64,000 nucleotides of DNA from Thiobacillus denitrificans DSM 12475 (lineage in GTDB: Bacteria; Pseudomonadota; Gammaproteobacteria; Burkholderiales; Thiobacillaceae), in the NCBI RefSeq assembly GCF_000376425.1, contig NZ_AQWL01000010.1, forward strand, positions 1 to 64,000. Direction: 5' to 3'. The translations under genes and the position numbers were made by a program. Positions within the stretch are counted from its first letter, which is position 1, and each line of letters starts with the position of its first letter. The notes beneath the pieces were generated by a model, which ran no database searches, had not been told where the DNA came from, and saw nothing but the letters and a program-made list of their open reading frames with translations. Below are positions 34,462 through 43,956 of the stretch, piece after piece.

Positions 34462-36009
34462 TCAGTCTATTGCCGCGTGCGCCCCGCTCGCGGCAGCCTG
34501 CTTGACCGGCGCCCGCAGTAGCACAACCAGCGGGATCGCGATCAGCGTGATCCACATCATCAGTCTGAAGTCTTGCAAATAGGCCAGCATGGCGGCTTGC
34601 CGCGTCACCTCGCCGTTGATTGCCGCAAGTCCCTGGGGTGTGGTCAGGTTGTAGGCATCTGCTTCGACCGCCTGCCTGAGCGCCAGATTGAACGGATTGA
34701 TGTAGTCGGCGAATGCGGCATGATTGGCTTGCGTGCGTTGCGCCAGATAAGTCATCACCACCGAGATGCCGATGCTGCTGCCGATGTTGCGCATCAGGCT
34801 GAACAGCGCCGTGCCCTCATTGCGGTAGCGCGCCGCCAGCGAAGCGAAGGTGATGGTGGACAGCGGCACGAAGATGAAGCCGAGGCCAAACCCCTGCGTG
34901 ACGCCGGTGCGCACGATGTCCCAACCATCAATGTTTGCATTGAATAGGGTCATTTCCCACAGCGACAGGCTGGTCAGGATGAGGCCGAAAAAAATCATGT
35001 AGCGCACATCCAGCCGCCCCGAGAGTTTGCCTACCATCATCATGGCGATCATGGTACCCACGCCGCGCGGAGCCAGCAGATAGCCGACATCGATCACAGG
35101 GAATCCCAACAGGCTTTGCATGAACGGCGGAAGCAAGGCCATGGTGGCGAGCAAAATGATGCCGACGATGAAGATAAGCACAAGGCCGACGCTGAAGTTG
35201 CGATCCTTGAACAGCCCCGGTTCGATGAATGGGTGGTCGTGAGTGAACATGTGGGCGACAAAGAGATACAGCGCCAGGCCCGCAAGCAGGGCCTCGACGA
35301 CGATTTCCGGGTTGGCGAACCAGTCCAGCGATTGCCCGCGGTCCAGCATCATTTGCATCGCGCCGATGCCCAGGCTCAGCAGTGCGAAGCCGAGCAGATC
35401 GAACCGCCGGGTGCGGTCGATGGGCGTTTCGCGCACGAAGGCCGCGAGCCCGAGCCAGGCCAGCACGCCAAACGGCAGATTGATGTAAAACACCCAGCGC
35501 CAGTTATAGTACTCGGTCAGCCAGCCTCCAAGCGTGGGCCCGAGAATCGGCCCCACCATCACGCCTACGCCCCACATCGCCATGGCTTTGCCGTGTTGTT
35601 CGGGCGGATAGGTATCGAGCAGCACGGCTTGCGACAACGGCACCAGACTCGCGCCAAAAATCCCCTGCAGCAGGCGGAACAACACGATCTCGGGCAGGGT
35701 TTGCGCCGCGCCGCACAGCATCGACGCCAGCGTGAAGCCGACTACCGACCACATGAAAACGCGCTTGCGCCCCCAGCGCGCGGTGATAAACCCGGTCAGC
35801 GGCATGAAGATGGCCGCCGCCACGATATAGGATGTGAGCACCCAGGAAATCTGATCCTGGGTCGCACCCATCGTCCCCTGCATATGCGGCAGCGCAACGT
35901 TGGCAATGGTGGTGTCCAGCGCCTGCATGATGGTCGCCAGCATCACCGACATGGCGACCCAGATGCGCTTGGCGCTTTCCGGTTGGACGGCTGCCGCAGG
36001 CGCGTTCAT
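34462..36009 (-). CDS. emrB: DHA2-family MFS drug exporter (EmrB-like)
   Basis: A 515-residue 14-helix proton-driven exporter. The DHA2 signatures are present: LDTTIANVALPHMQG in helix 1, GFITARWGRKRVF in loop 2-3, LFRLLQGIFGASLVPLSQAV in helix 4, and GPILGPTLGGWLTEYYNWRW in helix 5. Such pumps export hydrophobic drugs or uncouplers through an EmrA adaptor and TolC. Its gene follows the adaptor by ten bases in the usual MarR-emrA-emrB order. Confidence 0.92.
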   Translation of the reverse strand: MNAPAAAVQPESAKRIWVAMSVMLATIMQALDTTIANVALPHMQGTMGATQDQISWVLTSYIVAAAIFMPLTGFITARWGRKRVFMWSVVGFTLASMLCGAAQTLPEIVLFRLLQGIFGASLVPLSQAVLLDTYPPEQHGKAMAMWGVGVMVGPILGPTLGGWLTEYYNWRWVFYINLPFGVLAWLGLAAFVRETPIDRTRRFDLLGFALLSLGIGAMQMMLDRGQSLDWFANPEIVVEALLAGLALYLFVAHMFTHDHPFIEPGLFKDRNFSVGLVLIFIVGIILLATMALLPPFMQSLLGFPVIDVGYLLAPRGVGTMIAMMMVGKLSGRLDVRYMIFFGLILTSLSLWEMTLFNANIDGWDIVRTGVTQGFGLGFIFVPLSTITFASLAARYRNEGTALFSLMRNIGSSIGISVVMTYLAQRTQANHAAFADYINPFNLALRQAVEADAYNLTTPQGLAAINGEVTRQAAMLAYLQDFRLMMWITLIAIPLVVLLRAPVKQAAASGAHAAID

Positions 36010-36019
36010 GCGCGCGGCC

Positions 36020-37099
36020 TCAGAGCGTGTATCCGAACAGGCGACGGCGATGGCCGGTGTCGATCTCGACCACCGCGCTCAGGCCCGCGCGCAATTGCGG
36101 CAGATCCGGCGCGGCGTCGAGTCTGATCCGCACTGCCACCCGCTGGGCGATCTTGACCCAGTTTCCGGTGGCGTTCTGCGCGGGGATGACCGAGAACTCC
36201 GCACCGGTGGCCGGGCTCAGGCTGTCCACCGTGCCTGTCCATTCTGCGTCGGGGTAGGTGTCGATATGAATCGTGACCGGCTGCCCCGGATGAACGTAGG
36301 TGAGATCGGTCTCGGTGAAATTGGCCTCGATCCACGCATGGCCGCTGACCACCAGGGCCATCGCCGTCGCGCCCGCGGCGACGAACTGCCCGGGCTTGGG
36401 CGGTTTGCTCACGGTGCCGGGCAACGAGGCGCGTACTTCGACGCGCGCCAGATCGAGCTTCGCTTGATCGAGTTCGGCCAGCGCGGCGAGATACGCCGGA
36501 TGGCGCTCGACCGGCGCATCGACGCTGCCGCCCAGGGTTTCCGCGATGCGTTTCAGGTCCTGATTCAGCGCGCCGATTTGTTGCCCGGCGAGGTCGGTGG
36601 TTTGTTTCGCGTCGTCGAACCGGGAAGGCGAAATGAATTTGCGTGCTACCAGATCGGCCTGTCGTTGCTGGTCTTTTCGCGCAAAGGCGTAGCGGGTTTG
36701 CGCCAGGGCAATTTCGGCCTGCTTTTCGCGAAAGCCCGCCTTCGTTGCTGCAAGATCGACGCGCACCTGCGCCAGTTTGGCTTCGGCTTTGGCGACCGCC
36801 ACCTGAAACGGCGCCGGGTCGATCCGGAACAGCGGCTGACCCGCAGCGACAGACTGGTTTTCCCGGACCAGCACCTGCTTGATCGTTCCGGACACCTCGG
36901 CACTGACCGGCACCATGTCGGCCTTGACGTAGGCGTTGTCGGTATCGACGAAACGGCCGCTCCTGAGGTACACGACCCCGATGACGAGTGCGACGATCAG
37001 CGGCACCACGACAAGCAGGACCAGCCGTTTCAGGCGGCGTTTCGACGGACGTGCCACCTCGGTGCGAGATGATTCGTCACTGGTTGGGACATCTCTCAT
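36020..37099 (-). CDS. emrA: HlyD/EmrA-family membrane fusion protein
   Basis: A 359-residue adaptor with one N-terminal membrane helix (VLLVVVPLIVALVIGVVYLR). After it come RFVDTDNAYVKADMVPVSAE, which is diagnostic for EmrA-type proteins, the lipoyl half VSGTIKQVLVRENQSVAAGQ, a coiled hairpin, and the second half PGTVSKPPKPGQFVAAG. It links the EmrB-like exporter to an outer-membrane channel; no channel gene is adjacent, so a general TolC is probably used. Confidence 0.92.
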   Translation of the reverse strand: MRDVPTSDESSRTEVARPSKRRLKRLVLLVVVPLIVALVIGVVYLRSGRFVDTDNAYVKADMVPVSAEVSGTIKQVLVRENQSVAAGQPLFRIDPAPFQVAVAKAEAKLAQVRVDLAATKAGFREKQAEIALAQTRYAFARKDQQRQADLVARKFISPSRFDDAKQTTDLAGQQIGALNQDLKRIAETLGGSVDAPVERHPAYLAALAELDQAKLDLARVEVRASLPGTVSKPPKPGQFVAAGATAMALVVSGHAWIEANFTETDLTYVHPGQPVTIHIDTYPDAEWTGTVDSLSPATGAEFSVIPAQNATGNWVKIAQRVAVRIRLDAAPDLPQLRAGLSAVVEIDTGHRRRLFGYTL

Positions 37100-37138
37100 G
37101 AACTTAATACTCCGGGATAAATGTTCTGCTGAAGGGCG

Positions 37139-37567
37139 TTAGCGTGAGGCCAGGTTGTCGCGCATCTTGTTCAAGGCGAGGAGGAGCGTGGCGGCTTGCT
37201 GCTTGTCCAGATCGTGCAGAGCGACCGTCCGGATCACCGCTGCGACCTGCTCGATTGCGGCCAGATGGGGGGCGGCGGCAGGCGTCAGAAACACCCGATA
37301 TGCCCGCCGATCGTTGGGATCAGGGCGACGTTCGACTAAACCGGCATCCGTGAGCTGGTCAATCAAACGGGCGAGCGTGATGGGTTGGACTTCCAGCATT
37401 TCCGCCAAATCGACCTGGCGAACACCCTCATGGCGAGAGACGTAAACGAGTGCACGCGCCTGCGCCAGTGTGAGAGAGCTTCCTTCCAGGCGTTGCTGGA
37501 AGGCCCGACGCATCAGGCGGGAAACATCCGTCAGCAGAAAGCCGAGACTGTCTTGTCGCAATTCCAC
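37139..37567 (-). CDS. MarR-family regulator of the EmrAB-like pump
   Basis: A 142-residue winged-helix protein with recognition region VRQVDLAEMLEVQPITLARL and wing VERRPDPNDRRAYRVFLTP, where the DPNDRRA wing tip is classic MarR. It lies 39 bp upstream of the adaptor gene on the same strand, the usual position for a repressor of an emrAB operon. A 21-bp inverted repeat just upstream of its start is the likely operator. Confidence 0.9.
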   Translation of the reverse strand: MELRQDSLGFLLTDVSRLMRRAFQQRLEGSSLTLAQARALVYVSRHEGVRQVDLAEMLEVQPITLARLIDQLTDAGLVERRPDPNDRRAYRVFLTPAAAPHLAAIEQVAAVIRTVALHDLDKQQAATLLLALNKMRDNLASR

Positions 37568-37581
37568 GAGTCACCGCTCTT

Positions 37582-37602
37582 ATAGTAAGCAGTACTTATT
37601 AT
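37582..37602. promoter_or_regulatory. Inverted repeat upstream of marR-emrAB, candidate operator
   Basis: ATAGTAAG (37582-37589) and CTTATTAT (37595-37602) pair at 7 of 8 positions across a 5-bp spacer. The position, 15 bp before the MarR start and in an AT-rich stretch, fits autoregulation. Confidence 0.5.
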
Positions 37603-37642
37603 ATTGGTGGCTTGCTAGTGTGACAAGAGGCCAGCGTTTAGC

Positions 37643-37679
37643 CGGCATCCTCCTGCACGATTCGTTTAGGAGGATGCCG
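37643..37679. repeat. Perfect 12-bp inverted repeat with 13-nt loop
   Basis: CGGCATCCTCCT (37643-37654) and AGGAGGATGCCG (37668-37679) can form a strong hairpin. No T-run follows on either strand, so it is not a standard intrinsic terminator. The arms contain AGGAGG and its complement, so in RNA a strong ribosome-binding-like sequence would be sequestered. It may be the end of an old mobile element or an RNA structure. Confidence 0.6.
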
Positions 37680-37689
37680 TGTCGCAGTC

Positions 37690-38040
37690 ACAAATCAGAC
37701 GACTGAAGGCCTCTTCAGGGTCGGGAAGTACGTCTTTCCTGATAGCAGACGCAGGCGCGAATCGTAGTGGATGTCGGCCTTGAGCTTCTGCGTTCGGCCA
37801 GGAACGAACGACCCGGTAAATCTCGGAGAAGGTCTGATTGTCTGTCAAAAGCCGATCGTCAACGCCCAAGCTCAGGCTCCGGGGCCGTCGGCAAGGCCTC
37901 CCATTGCGGCTGGAAGCGGATTGGCACCCCCGGTCGGATATCCGCCGGGATAGTCGCGAGCTCACTCAGGACGTTCTTGATGTCCCGGTTTCCCTGACAA
38001 GCGCCGTCGGTGCTATTTTTTCTTTGTCACAAACAATCCC
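37690..38040 (-). other. Coding-like minus-strand debris, no family recognised
   Basis: Several short minus-strand frames look protein-like, for example one reading ELATIPADIRPGVPIRFQPQ up to a stop near 37850 and another reading RTQKLKADIHYDSRLRLLSG to a stop near 37700, but they are in different frames and none has a start. This looks like decayed genes downstream of the CDGSH pseudogene. Confidence 0.35.
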
Positions 38041-38049
38041 TTCCTGAAT

Positions 38050-38378
38050 CACCCCTGCTTTTCCGATAACTCCGAGCCGATTGAAGTGCGGTTTTTTTGG
38101 GGGCTCTCAGCCGAGAGCCATCTGCACAGCCATACCGTGGTTTTTTCTTCGATGACGATCGACATCGGCTCCATGTCGGTGCCTTCGTGCGAGCCGTCGC
38201 AGAACGGTTGCGTCATCGAGCGGCCGCACGAGCACCACCAGTATTCGCCGGGTTCGAGTTCGGCGAGATTGCGGTCGTATACAACGGTTCGGACATGGGG
38301 CTCCTGCGCAAAAAGGTCATTCTAGCCGCATCGGCCATCTGCAAGTCCGTATGGTTTGTGGGGCAATTTACGCTCCAT
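38050..38378 (-). pseudogene. CDGSH iron-sulfur protein, disrupted
   Basis: The minus strand encodes YWWCSCGRSMTQPFCDGSHE, an exact CDGSH 2Fe-2S motif (C-x-C, then CDGSH), preceded by VRTVVYDRNLAELEPGE and followed by MSIVIEEKTTVWLC. That second Cys should open another CDGSH motif, but the sequence then diverges into SAESP and an A/C-rich run. The natural start MERKLPHKPYG at 38378 is in frame but cut off by a TAG at codon 19 (38322-38324), and no other start codon lies between that stop and the motif. The gene is therefore probably dead. It lies just downstream of lpxR on the same strand. Confidence 0.6.
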
Positions 38379-38391
38379 GGTGCAGGATGGC

Positions 38392-39387
38392 TTAAAACTT
38401 TATCGATACGCTGAGCGCGCCAAAGCCGTCGAATTTCTCCTGGGTTCGGAACTCGCGCGTGCGCAGTATGTGGGTGTAACTGAAACGAATATCGGACCAG
38501 TCCAGTACCAGGCCGAACTGCAGGTCGCCGACCAGGGGTTTTTTGTCCACGCTGCGGCTGTCGCGGAAGGTGTTGCCGTCGAGAAAGATGTTGTGGGCAA
38601 TCGCGCGTCCTTCGACACCGGCAAACAGGTACCAGCCGAAATCGGACACCGGGGCGAAGGCTGCCGAGCCCGGCAAGCCGGGCTGGATGCGCGGCGGCCC
38701 GTAGTCGCTGGGCAGTCGTTTACCGTAACGCAGCGTGACGCCTGCATTGGCATAGGTGAACACGTTGCCGAGTGCGGCCCCTGCGTGGGGCGTGAAGTCC
38801 AACTGGTTCCCCAGGAAGGTCGTGGTCGCGAATTCCCGCCAGCTGCGCTGGTAGGTCAGGATGACACCCGGCTCATTGCGGAGCTGGGTGTCCCAGCCGC
38901 GTGGTTCATTAGACCCGACAACATTGTGGATGAATTTCTGGCTCTGCTCGGCCAGAGAGGCCGGGCCGACCACGCCGAGGGTGATGCCGAACTGGTCGAG
39001 CTGCTTGCCCGACTCCACGCCCAGGCCCACCGTCCCATACAGCCAGCCTGCATAGGGGCGTTCCCCCGGGGGCGGATCTGCGATGGTGATATCACTCGGC
39101 ACGAACATGCTTTGGCCGAAGGCATAGCCATGGCGAACCTCGCCTTGCTCGGGGAACCACGGCACGAGGCGGGCCAGTTTGATGGCCCATTCCTGTGTGG
39201 AGGCATCCGGTCCCGGTACCCAGACCACCCGCACGCCGTTCGTGTAGTGGCTGTCGCTCCCCTGGAACATGTCGTTTTCGAGTACGAAGCTCAGCGTCCC
39301 GGTCTTTTCCGGTTCCACCGACCAGGCCACAGCCGGGCTGGCGCCCTCGATAACAAGCCACGCTATGAGTCCGACTATTCTTTTCAT
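38392..39387 (-). CDS. lpxR: LpxR-family outer-membrane lipid A deacylase
   Basis: About 331 residues with a signal peptide (IVGLIAWLVIEGASPAVA) and a beta-barrel outer-membrane body. The family hallmark ENDMFQGSDSHYTNGVRVVW near the mature N-terminus carries the conserved Asn, Asp, Thr and Asn residues, and the chain ends in Phe as barrels do. LpxR removes the 3'-acyloxyacyl group of lipid A in a calcium-dependent way. The start at 39387 begins the signal peptide; the longer open frame upstream is antisense-like filler. It follows an MFS and an ABC exporter on the same strand. Confidence 0.85.
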   Translation of the reverse strand: MKRIVGLIAWLVIEGASPAVAWSVEPEKTGTLSFVLENDMFQGSDSHYTNGVRVVWVPGPDASTQEWAIKLARLVPWFPEQGEVRHGYAFGQSMFVPSDITIADPPPGERPYAGWLYGTVGLGVESGKQLDQFGITLGVVGPASLAEQSQKFIHNVVGSNEPRGWDTQLRNEPGVILTYQRSWREFATTTFLGNQLDFTPHAGAALGNVFTYANAGVTLRYGKRLPSDYGPPRIQPGLPGSAAFAPVSDFGWYLFAGVEGRAIAHNIFLDGNTFRDSRSVDKKPLVGDLQFGLVLDWSDIRFSYTHILRTREFRTQEKFDGFGALSVSIKF

Positions 39388-39401
39388 GCCATCGTTGCCA
39401 G
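39384..39401. repeat. 18-bp direct repeat before lpxR (copy 1)
   Basis: TCATGCCATCGTTGCCAG is identical to 40681-40698, which is the 3' end of the ABC permease plus the MFS start. Copy 1 ends in the lpxR start codon and looks like a relic of the permease end. Confidence 0.7.
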
Positions 39402-39448
39402 TGTTATGAGGGATCGCGCCGGGTGCAGGGGGAACAGGTCTGCCCATA

Positions 39449-40684
39449 TCATTCCTTGTCTCGATTGCGATGTCCAGCGTCCACAGCCAAGAGCCCGATT
39501 GCGGCGAGGGCAGCGAAACCGGCACCGGCCAGGAACGTCGCAGCAGGTCCGATGGCGCTCCACAGAACGCCAGCCAGTACGCTGGCAAGCAGTAACGCAC
39601 CGCCGCTGACGAGATTGAAGATGCCGAACCCGGTGCCGCGCAATTGCGCCGGAACCGTATCAGCGACGAGTTTCGACAACAGGCCCTGGGTAAAGGCCAT
39701 GTGCAGGCCCCACAGCGCGACACCGGCAAAGACGCCCAGTGCGCCTCGGGCTGCGGCCAGCACCATGTCCGCTGCGATGAGCAGCGCGAGTCCGATCAGC
39801 AACAAGGTGCGCGGGTGGAAGCGGTCAGCGGCGGCCCCGGCCGGATAGGCGGCGCCGGCATAGAAAACGTTCATCACGACCATGACCACCGGCACATAGC
39901 CGAGCGCGAGGCCAATGTCCTGTGCCCGCAGCACCAGAAAGGCGTCGCTGAAGCGGGCGAGCGTAAAGACCGCCCCCAACAGCACAACCAGCCAGTAGCG
40001 CAGCGGCAGGCGCTTGATGTTGGCCCGTGCGAGTGGGGATTTTACGTCGCCGGTTGCATGCGTGCGCTCAGGGTCGCGTACGTAAATCATGAGCAGTGCC
40101 ACCGCAATGAAGGCTGGCACCACGGCTATCCACATCACCGCACGGATGTCATCGGCAAGCCATATCATGAAGGCCACCGCCAGTAGCGGACCGAGCAGGG
40201 CGCCAGCCGAATCAAGCGCCTGCCGCAAACCATAGGCCGCGCCGCGCAATGGTGCTGGCGAAATGTCGGCAATCAGGGCGTCGCGCGGCGCCCCGCGAAT
40301 GCCTTTGCCGATGCGATCGACGAAACGCGCCGTGAACACCCAGCCGATCGACGAGGCCAGCGGAAAAATGGGCTTGGTGAATGCCGCGAGTCCGTAGCCA
40401 AGGATCATCAGGAATTTGCGCTTGCCAAGATAGTCGCTCAGCGCACCCGAGAACACTTTCAAGATGGCTGCCGTAGCCTCTGCAATCCCTTCGATAACGC
40501 CGACGGTCACCATGGAGGCGCCCAGTACGGTGACCATGAAGACCGGCAGGAGGCTATGGATCATCTCGGAGGATATGTCCATGAACAGTGAGCCGAATCC
40601 GAGTGCCCAGATGCCGGTCGGCAGTGCGCGCCATTTGCCCGGGACGCGCGAACGAGGCGAAGTTTGTTCGGTGCGCGAACTCAT
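39449..40684 (-). CDS. MFS transporter, 12 helices
   Basis: A 411-residue major facilitator protein. The N-terminal half has SLFMDISSEMIHSLLPVFMV and FSGALSDYLGKRKFLMILGY, the loop 2-3 signature, followed by RFVDRIGKGIRGAPRDALIA after helix 4. This subgroup is often annotated as a drug or sugar-phosphate-like transporter; the substrate is unknown. Its start overlaps the stop of the ABC permease (ATGA), so the two are coupled. A truncated paralogue of its C-terminus lies at 3417-3805. Confidence 0.88.
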   Translation of the reverse strand: MSSRTEQTSPRSRVPGKWRALPTGIWALGFGSLFMDISSEMIHSLLPVFMVTVLGASMVTVGVIEGIAEATAAILKVFSGALSDYLGKRKFLMILGYGLAAFTKPIFPLASSIGWVFTARFVDRIGKGIRGAPRDALIADISPAPLRGAAYGLRQALDSAGALLGPLLAVAFMIWLADDIRAVMWIAVVPAFIAVALLMIYVRDPERTHATGDVKSPLARANIKRLPLRYWLVVLLGAVFTLARFSDAFLVLRAQDIGLALGYVPVVMVVMNVFYAGAAYPAGAAADRFHPRTLLLIGLALLIAADMVLAAARGALGVFAGVALWGLHMAFTQGLLSKLVADTVPAQLRGTGFGIFNLVSGGALLLASVLAGVLWSAIGPAATFLAGAGFAALAAIGLLAVDAGHRNRDKE

Positions 40685-40698
40685 GCCATCGTTGCCAG
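40681..40698. repeat. 18-bp direct repeat (copy 2), at the permease/MFS junction
   Basis: The second copy of the repeat at 39384-39401. Here it encodes the last residues of the permease (LATMA) and overlaps the MFS start. Confidence 0.7.
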
Positions 40699-41805
40699 CG
40701 TTTTACGGAAGCGCGCCAGGGCCAGCGTGAACAGGACCGCACCGATTGCCGCCAGGCTGAGGAACTGCGGCCAGACCACATCGAGGCCGGCGCCACGATA
40801 GAGAATGGCCTGGGAGAGCATGACGAAGTGGGTGTTGGGCGCGGCCTGCATGATGAACTGGACGGCGTCAGGCATGCTTTCGCGCGGCGTCATGCCACCC
40901 GACAGGACCTGCAGCGGCAGCAGGAACATCAACAGCAGCAGCCCGAACTGCGGCATCGTGCGGGCGAGGGTGGCGAGGAAGATGCCCATGGACGTGGTCG
41001 CGAACAGGTGCAGGGTCGCACCCGCGAAAAACAGCGCGACTGAGCCTTCGATGGGGACTGCAAGCAGGCCGCGGACAATGAACGTCAACGAGAACCACGA
41101 GGCCGCGAGCACGACCAGGGCCATGGCCAATACCTTGCTGCTCATAATCTCGAAAGGCGTCACCGGCATTACCAGCAGGTGTTCCACCGTCCCGTGCTCG
41201 CGCTCACGGATGAGTGCGGCACCGGTGAGGACGATGGAAAGCATGGTGATGGCGCTGATGATCTCCATGATGCCGCCGAACCAGGACTTGTCCAGCTCGG
41301 GGTTGAAGCGTGCCCGTAAAACCAGATCGACCGCTGGAGCCGTTTCGGCACGATACCCCCGCATGAAATCATTCACCTCGCCCGAGACGATCGCCTGGAT
41401 ATAGCTGCTGCCGGTAAAGCCCTGGCTCATCCGGGTGGCATCGACATTAAGCTGCAGCACGGGACTATGCCCCGCGAGGAGATCGCGCTGGAAACCGGAC
41501 GGGATGTGCAGGGCGAAGGTGTCGAGTCCTGCATCCATCCGGGCGTCCATCTCGGCTGTCGTGATCAGGGCTGGCGGCAGGAAATAGGGCGGATAGAAGT
41601 CGTCGATGATACGGTTGGAAAGCGCAGAGCGGTCCTCGTCGACGATGGCGATAGGCGCCTTGTGCAGCGTTTCCGGCATTGCCGTGGCGGCGGTGTAGAT
41701 CGAAAACGTGAACGCGTAAACGATCAAAACAAGCATGATGGGGTCGCGCACGAGGCTGCGCAGTTCCTTGATGCCCAGGTGGAGGATGTTGTGTGCGGAT
41801 CGCAT
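40681..41805 (-). CDS. yhhJ: ABC-2 exporter permease (YhhJ-like)
   Basis: A 374-residue permease with one N-terminal helix (IMLVLIVYAFTFSIYTAATA), a periplasmic domain, the coupling segment IREREHGTVEHLLVMPVTPF, and five C-terminal helices. It follows the rbbA remnant by two bases, as yhhJ follows rbbA in E. coli. Because the ATPase gene upstream is broken by an inversion, this permease has probably lost both its cognate partner and its promoter. Confidence 0.88.
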   Translation of the reverse strand: MRSAHNILHLGIKELRSLVRDPIMLVLIVYAFTFSIYTAATAMPETLHKAPIAIVDEDRSALSNRIIDDFYPPYFLPPALITTAEMDARMDAGLDTFALHIPSGFQRDLLAGHSPVLQLNVDATRMSQGFTGSSYIQAIVSGEVNDFMRGYRAETAPAVDLVLRARFNPELDKSWFGGIMEIISAITMLSIVLTGAALIREREHGTVEHLLVMPVTPFEIMSSKVLAMALVVLAASWFSLTFIVRGLLAVPIEGSVALFFAGATLHLFATTSMGIFLATLARTMPQFGLLLLMFLLPLQVLSGGMTPRESMPDAVQFIMQAAPNTHFVMLSQAILYRGAGLDVVWPQFLSLAAIGAVLFTLALARFRKTLATMA

Positions 41806-41807
41806 GC

Positions 41808-43956
41808 CTATCGCTCCTGCTTCCTGAGCAGGGCTGCGCCGAGCCCGATGAGTACGGGCACGGCGATCAGCAGCGGGACAAAAGACGCCCGGAGATCCAT
41901 GAAACCGAGCCCTTTCGAGAACGTGCCGCGCGCAATCGTCACGAAGTGGGTGGTCGGATAGATCTGCCCGATCAAGGCGCCCACACCCTCCAGGGTGGAG
42001 ACGGGATCGATCAGCCCGGAGAACTGCACGGCCGGCAGAAGGGTCAGCAGAGCGGTGCCGAACAGGGCGGCGACCTGGCTGCGCACGAAGGCCGACATCA
42101 GCAGCCCGAAGGCGGTGGCTGCGATCACATAGAGCAATGCCGCGGCTGCCAGGGCGAGGAAGCTCCCCTTTAGCGGCACGCCGAACAGGGAGACGGCCAG
42201 CGCGGTGAGCAGCAGGAAATTGATCATGGCAAGCGCGATGTAGGGGATCTGCTTGCCGAGCAGAAACTCCAGCCGGGTGACCGGGGTGACGTAAAGATTG
42301 ACGATGGAGCCCAGCTCTTTCTCACGCACCACCGACAGCGCGCTCAGGATCGCCGGGATAAGCATCAGCAATAGCGGGATCACCGCCGGCACCATGGCCG
42401 GCAGGCTGGTCACCTCCGGGTTGTAGCGAAAGCGTGTTTCGATGCTGAACAGCCCGGCTGTCGCCTCTGAACCGTAAGCCTCGCGCGCCTTGGCGGTGAG
42501 CCAGTGCTGGTGCATGCCCTGGACATAGCCGCGCACCGTCTCGGCGCGCATCGGCATGGCGCCATCGATCCAGGCGCCGATCTGCACTGGCGTGCCGCGT
42601 GCGATGTCGCGTGCGAAGCCGGGCGGAATCTCGATGGACAGGCTGATCTCGCCGGCGCGCATGCGCTGGTCCAACTCGGCGTGGTTTCGGATTGGCGAAT
42701 GTTCGATGAAGTAGCGCGAGCCGGCGAGATTGAGGGCGTAGTCGCGGCTCAGAGTGGTCTGGTCCTGGTCGAGCACGGCAAAGGCGAGGTCTTCCACGTC
42801 CATGCTGATGCCGTAGCCCAGCACCAGCATGAGCATCACGCTGCCCAGTGAAGCCAGCGTGAGACGAATGGGGTCGCGGCGCAGTTCGAGCGATTCGCGC
42901 CGGGTGTAGCTGAACAAACGACGCCAACTAAAACCCTGGCGGCGTGGGGCCAGGTTTGCTGCCGCAGGAGCCGCCTGCTCCTGCGGTTGCCGGGGGGCTC
43001 CGGCAGCCGGAGGTGCCGGCGGGTTCTTCGCCACCGCTTCCTCGAGATGGCTGATAAACGCCTCTTCGAGGTTGCGCGCGCCGCGTTTCTCGATGATCGC
43101 TGCCGGCGTATCGCTCACCAGCACCTGGCCGGCGTGCATCAGCGAAATGCGGTCGCAGCGCTCGGCCTCGTTCATAAAATGGGTCGAGATGAAAATGGTG
43201 ACGTTGTCGCGGCGTGCCAGGTCGATCAGGATTCGCCAGAAAGCATCGCGCGCCACCGGGTCGACGCCGGAGGTCGGTTCGTCGAGGATCAGCATCTCCG
43301 GCCCGTGGATCATGGCGACCGCAAGCGACAGGCGCTGGCGCTCGCCCAGGGGTAGCGCGGCCGGCAAATCATCCATCATTTCGGCGAGCCCGAAGTGCTC
43401 GGCCATCTCCTGTACCCTTGGCCCGATGCGTGCCGACGGTATGCCGAACAGCCGCGCGTGCAGCACCAGGTTCTGACGCACGGTGAGTTCGCCATAGAGC
43501 GAGAAGGACTGGGTCATGTAGCCAACGCGGCGGCGCGTGTCGATGTCATGGGGATCCAGCGGGTGGCCGAACAGCCACGCCTGTCCTTCGCTCGCGGGCA
43601 GCAGCCCGGTGAGCATCTTCATGGTGGTGGTCTTGCCGCAGCCGTTGGAGCCGAGGAAGCCGAAGATTTCCCCCTTCCTGATCCGGAAGCTGACATGATC
43701 GACCGCCGTGAAGCTGCCGAAGCGCATGGTGAGATCGCGCGCCTCGATGGCTACCTCCGTTTCCTCACCTGCCTCCAGGGGGAGGATTGCCACGTGCTGG
43801 TAGCCTTCGCGCTGCACCTCCGGCAGCAGCGCGATGAAGGCCTCTTCGAGCGTACGGGTTTCGGTGCGCGCCAGCAGGTCCTGCGGCGTGCCGGTGGCGA
43901 GCACCCGCCCGTCGTTCATGGCGACCAGCCAGTCGAAGCGCGCGGCCTCTTCCTCG
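41808..43956 (-). pseudogene. rbbA: rbbA (ABC ATPase-permease fusion), C-terminal three-quarters
   Basis: About 715 residues remain of an RbbA-type protein: the tail of ATPase domain 1 (from [12 protein letters not shown]), a whole ATPase domain 2 ([35 protein letters not shown]), and a membrane part with [20 protein letters not shown]. The start of domain 1 is missing here and is found on the opposite strand at 44345-44987, ending ATAYME exactly where this part begins EEAAR. Together they would be about 929 residues, the usual RbbA size. Open sequence upstream of 43956 reads antisense through other genes and is not part of the protein. Confidence 0.85.
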
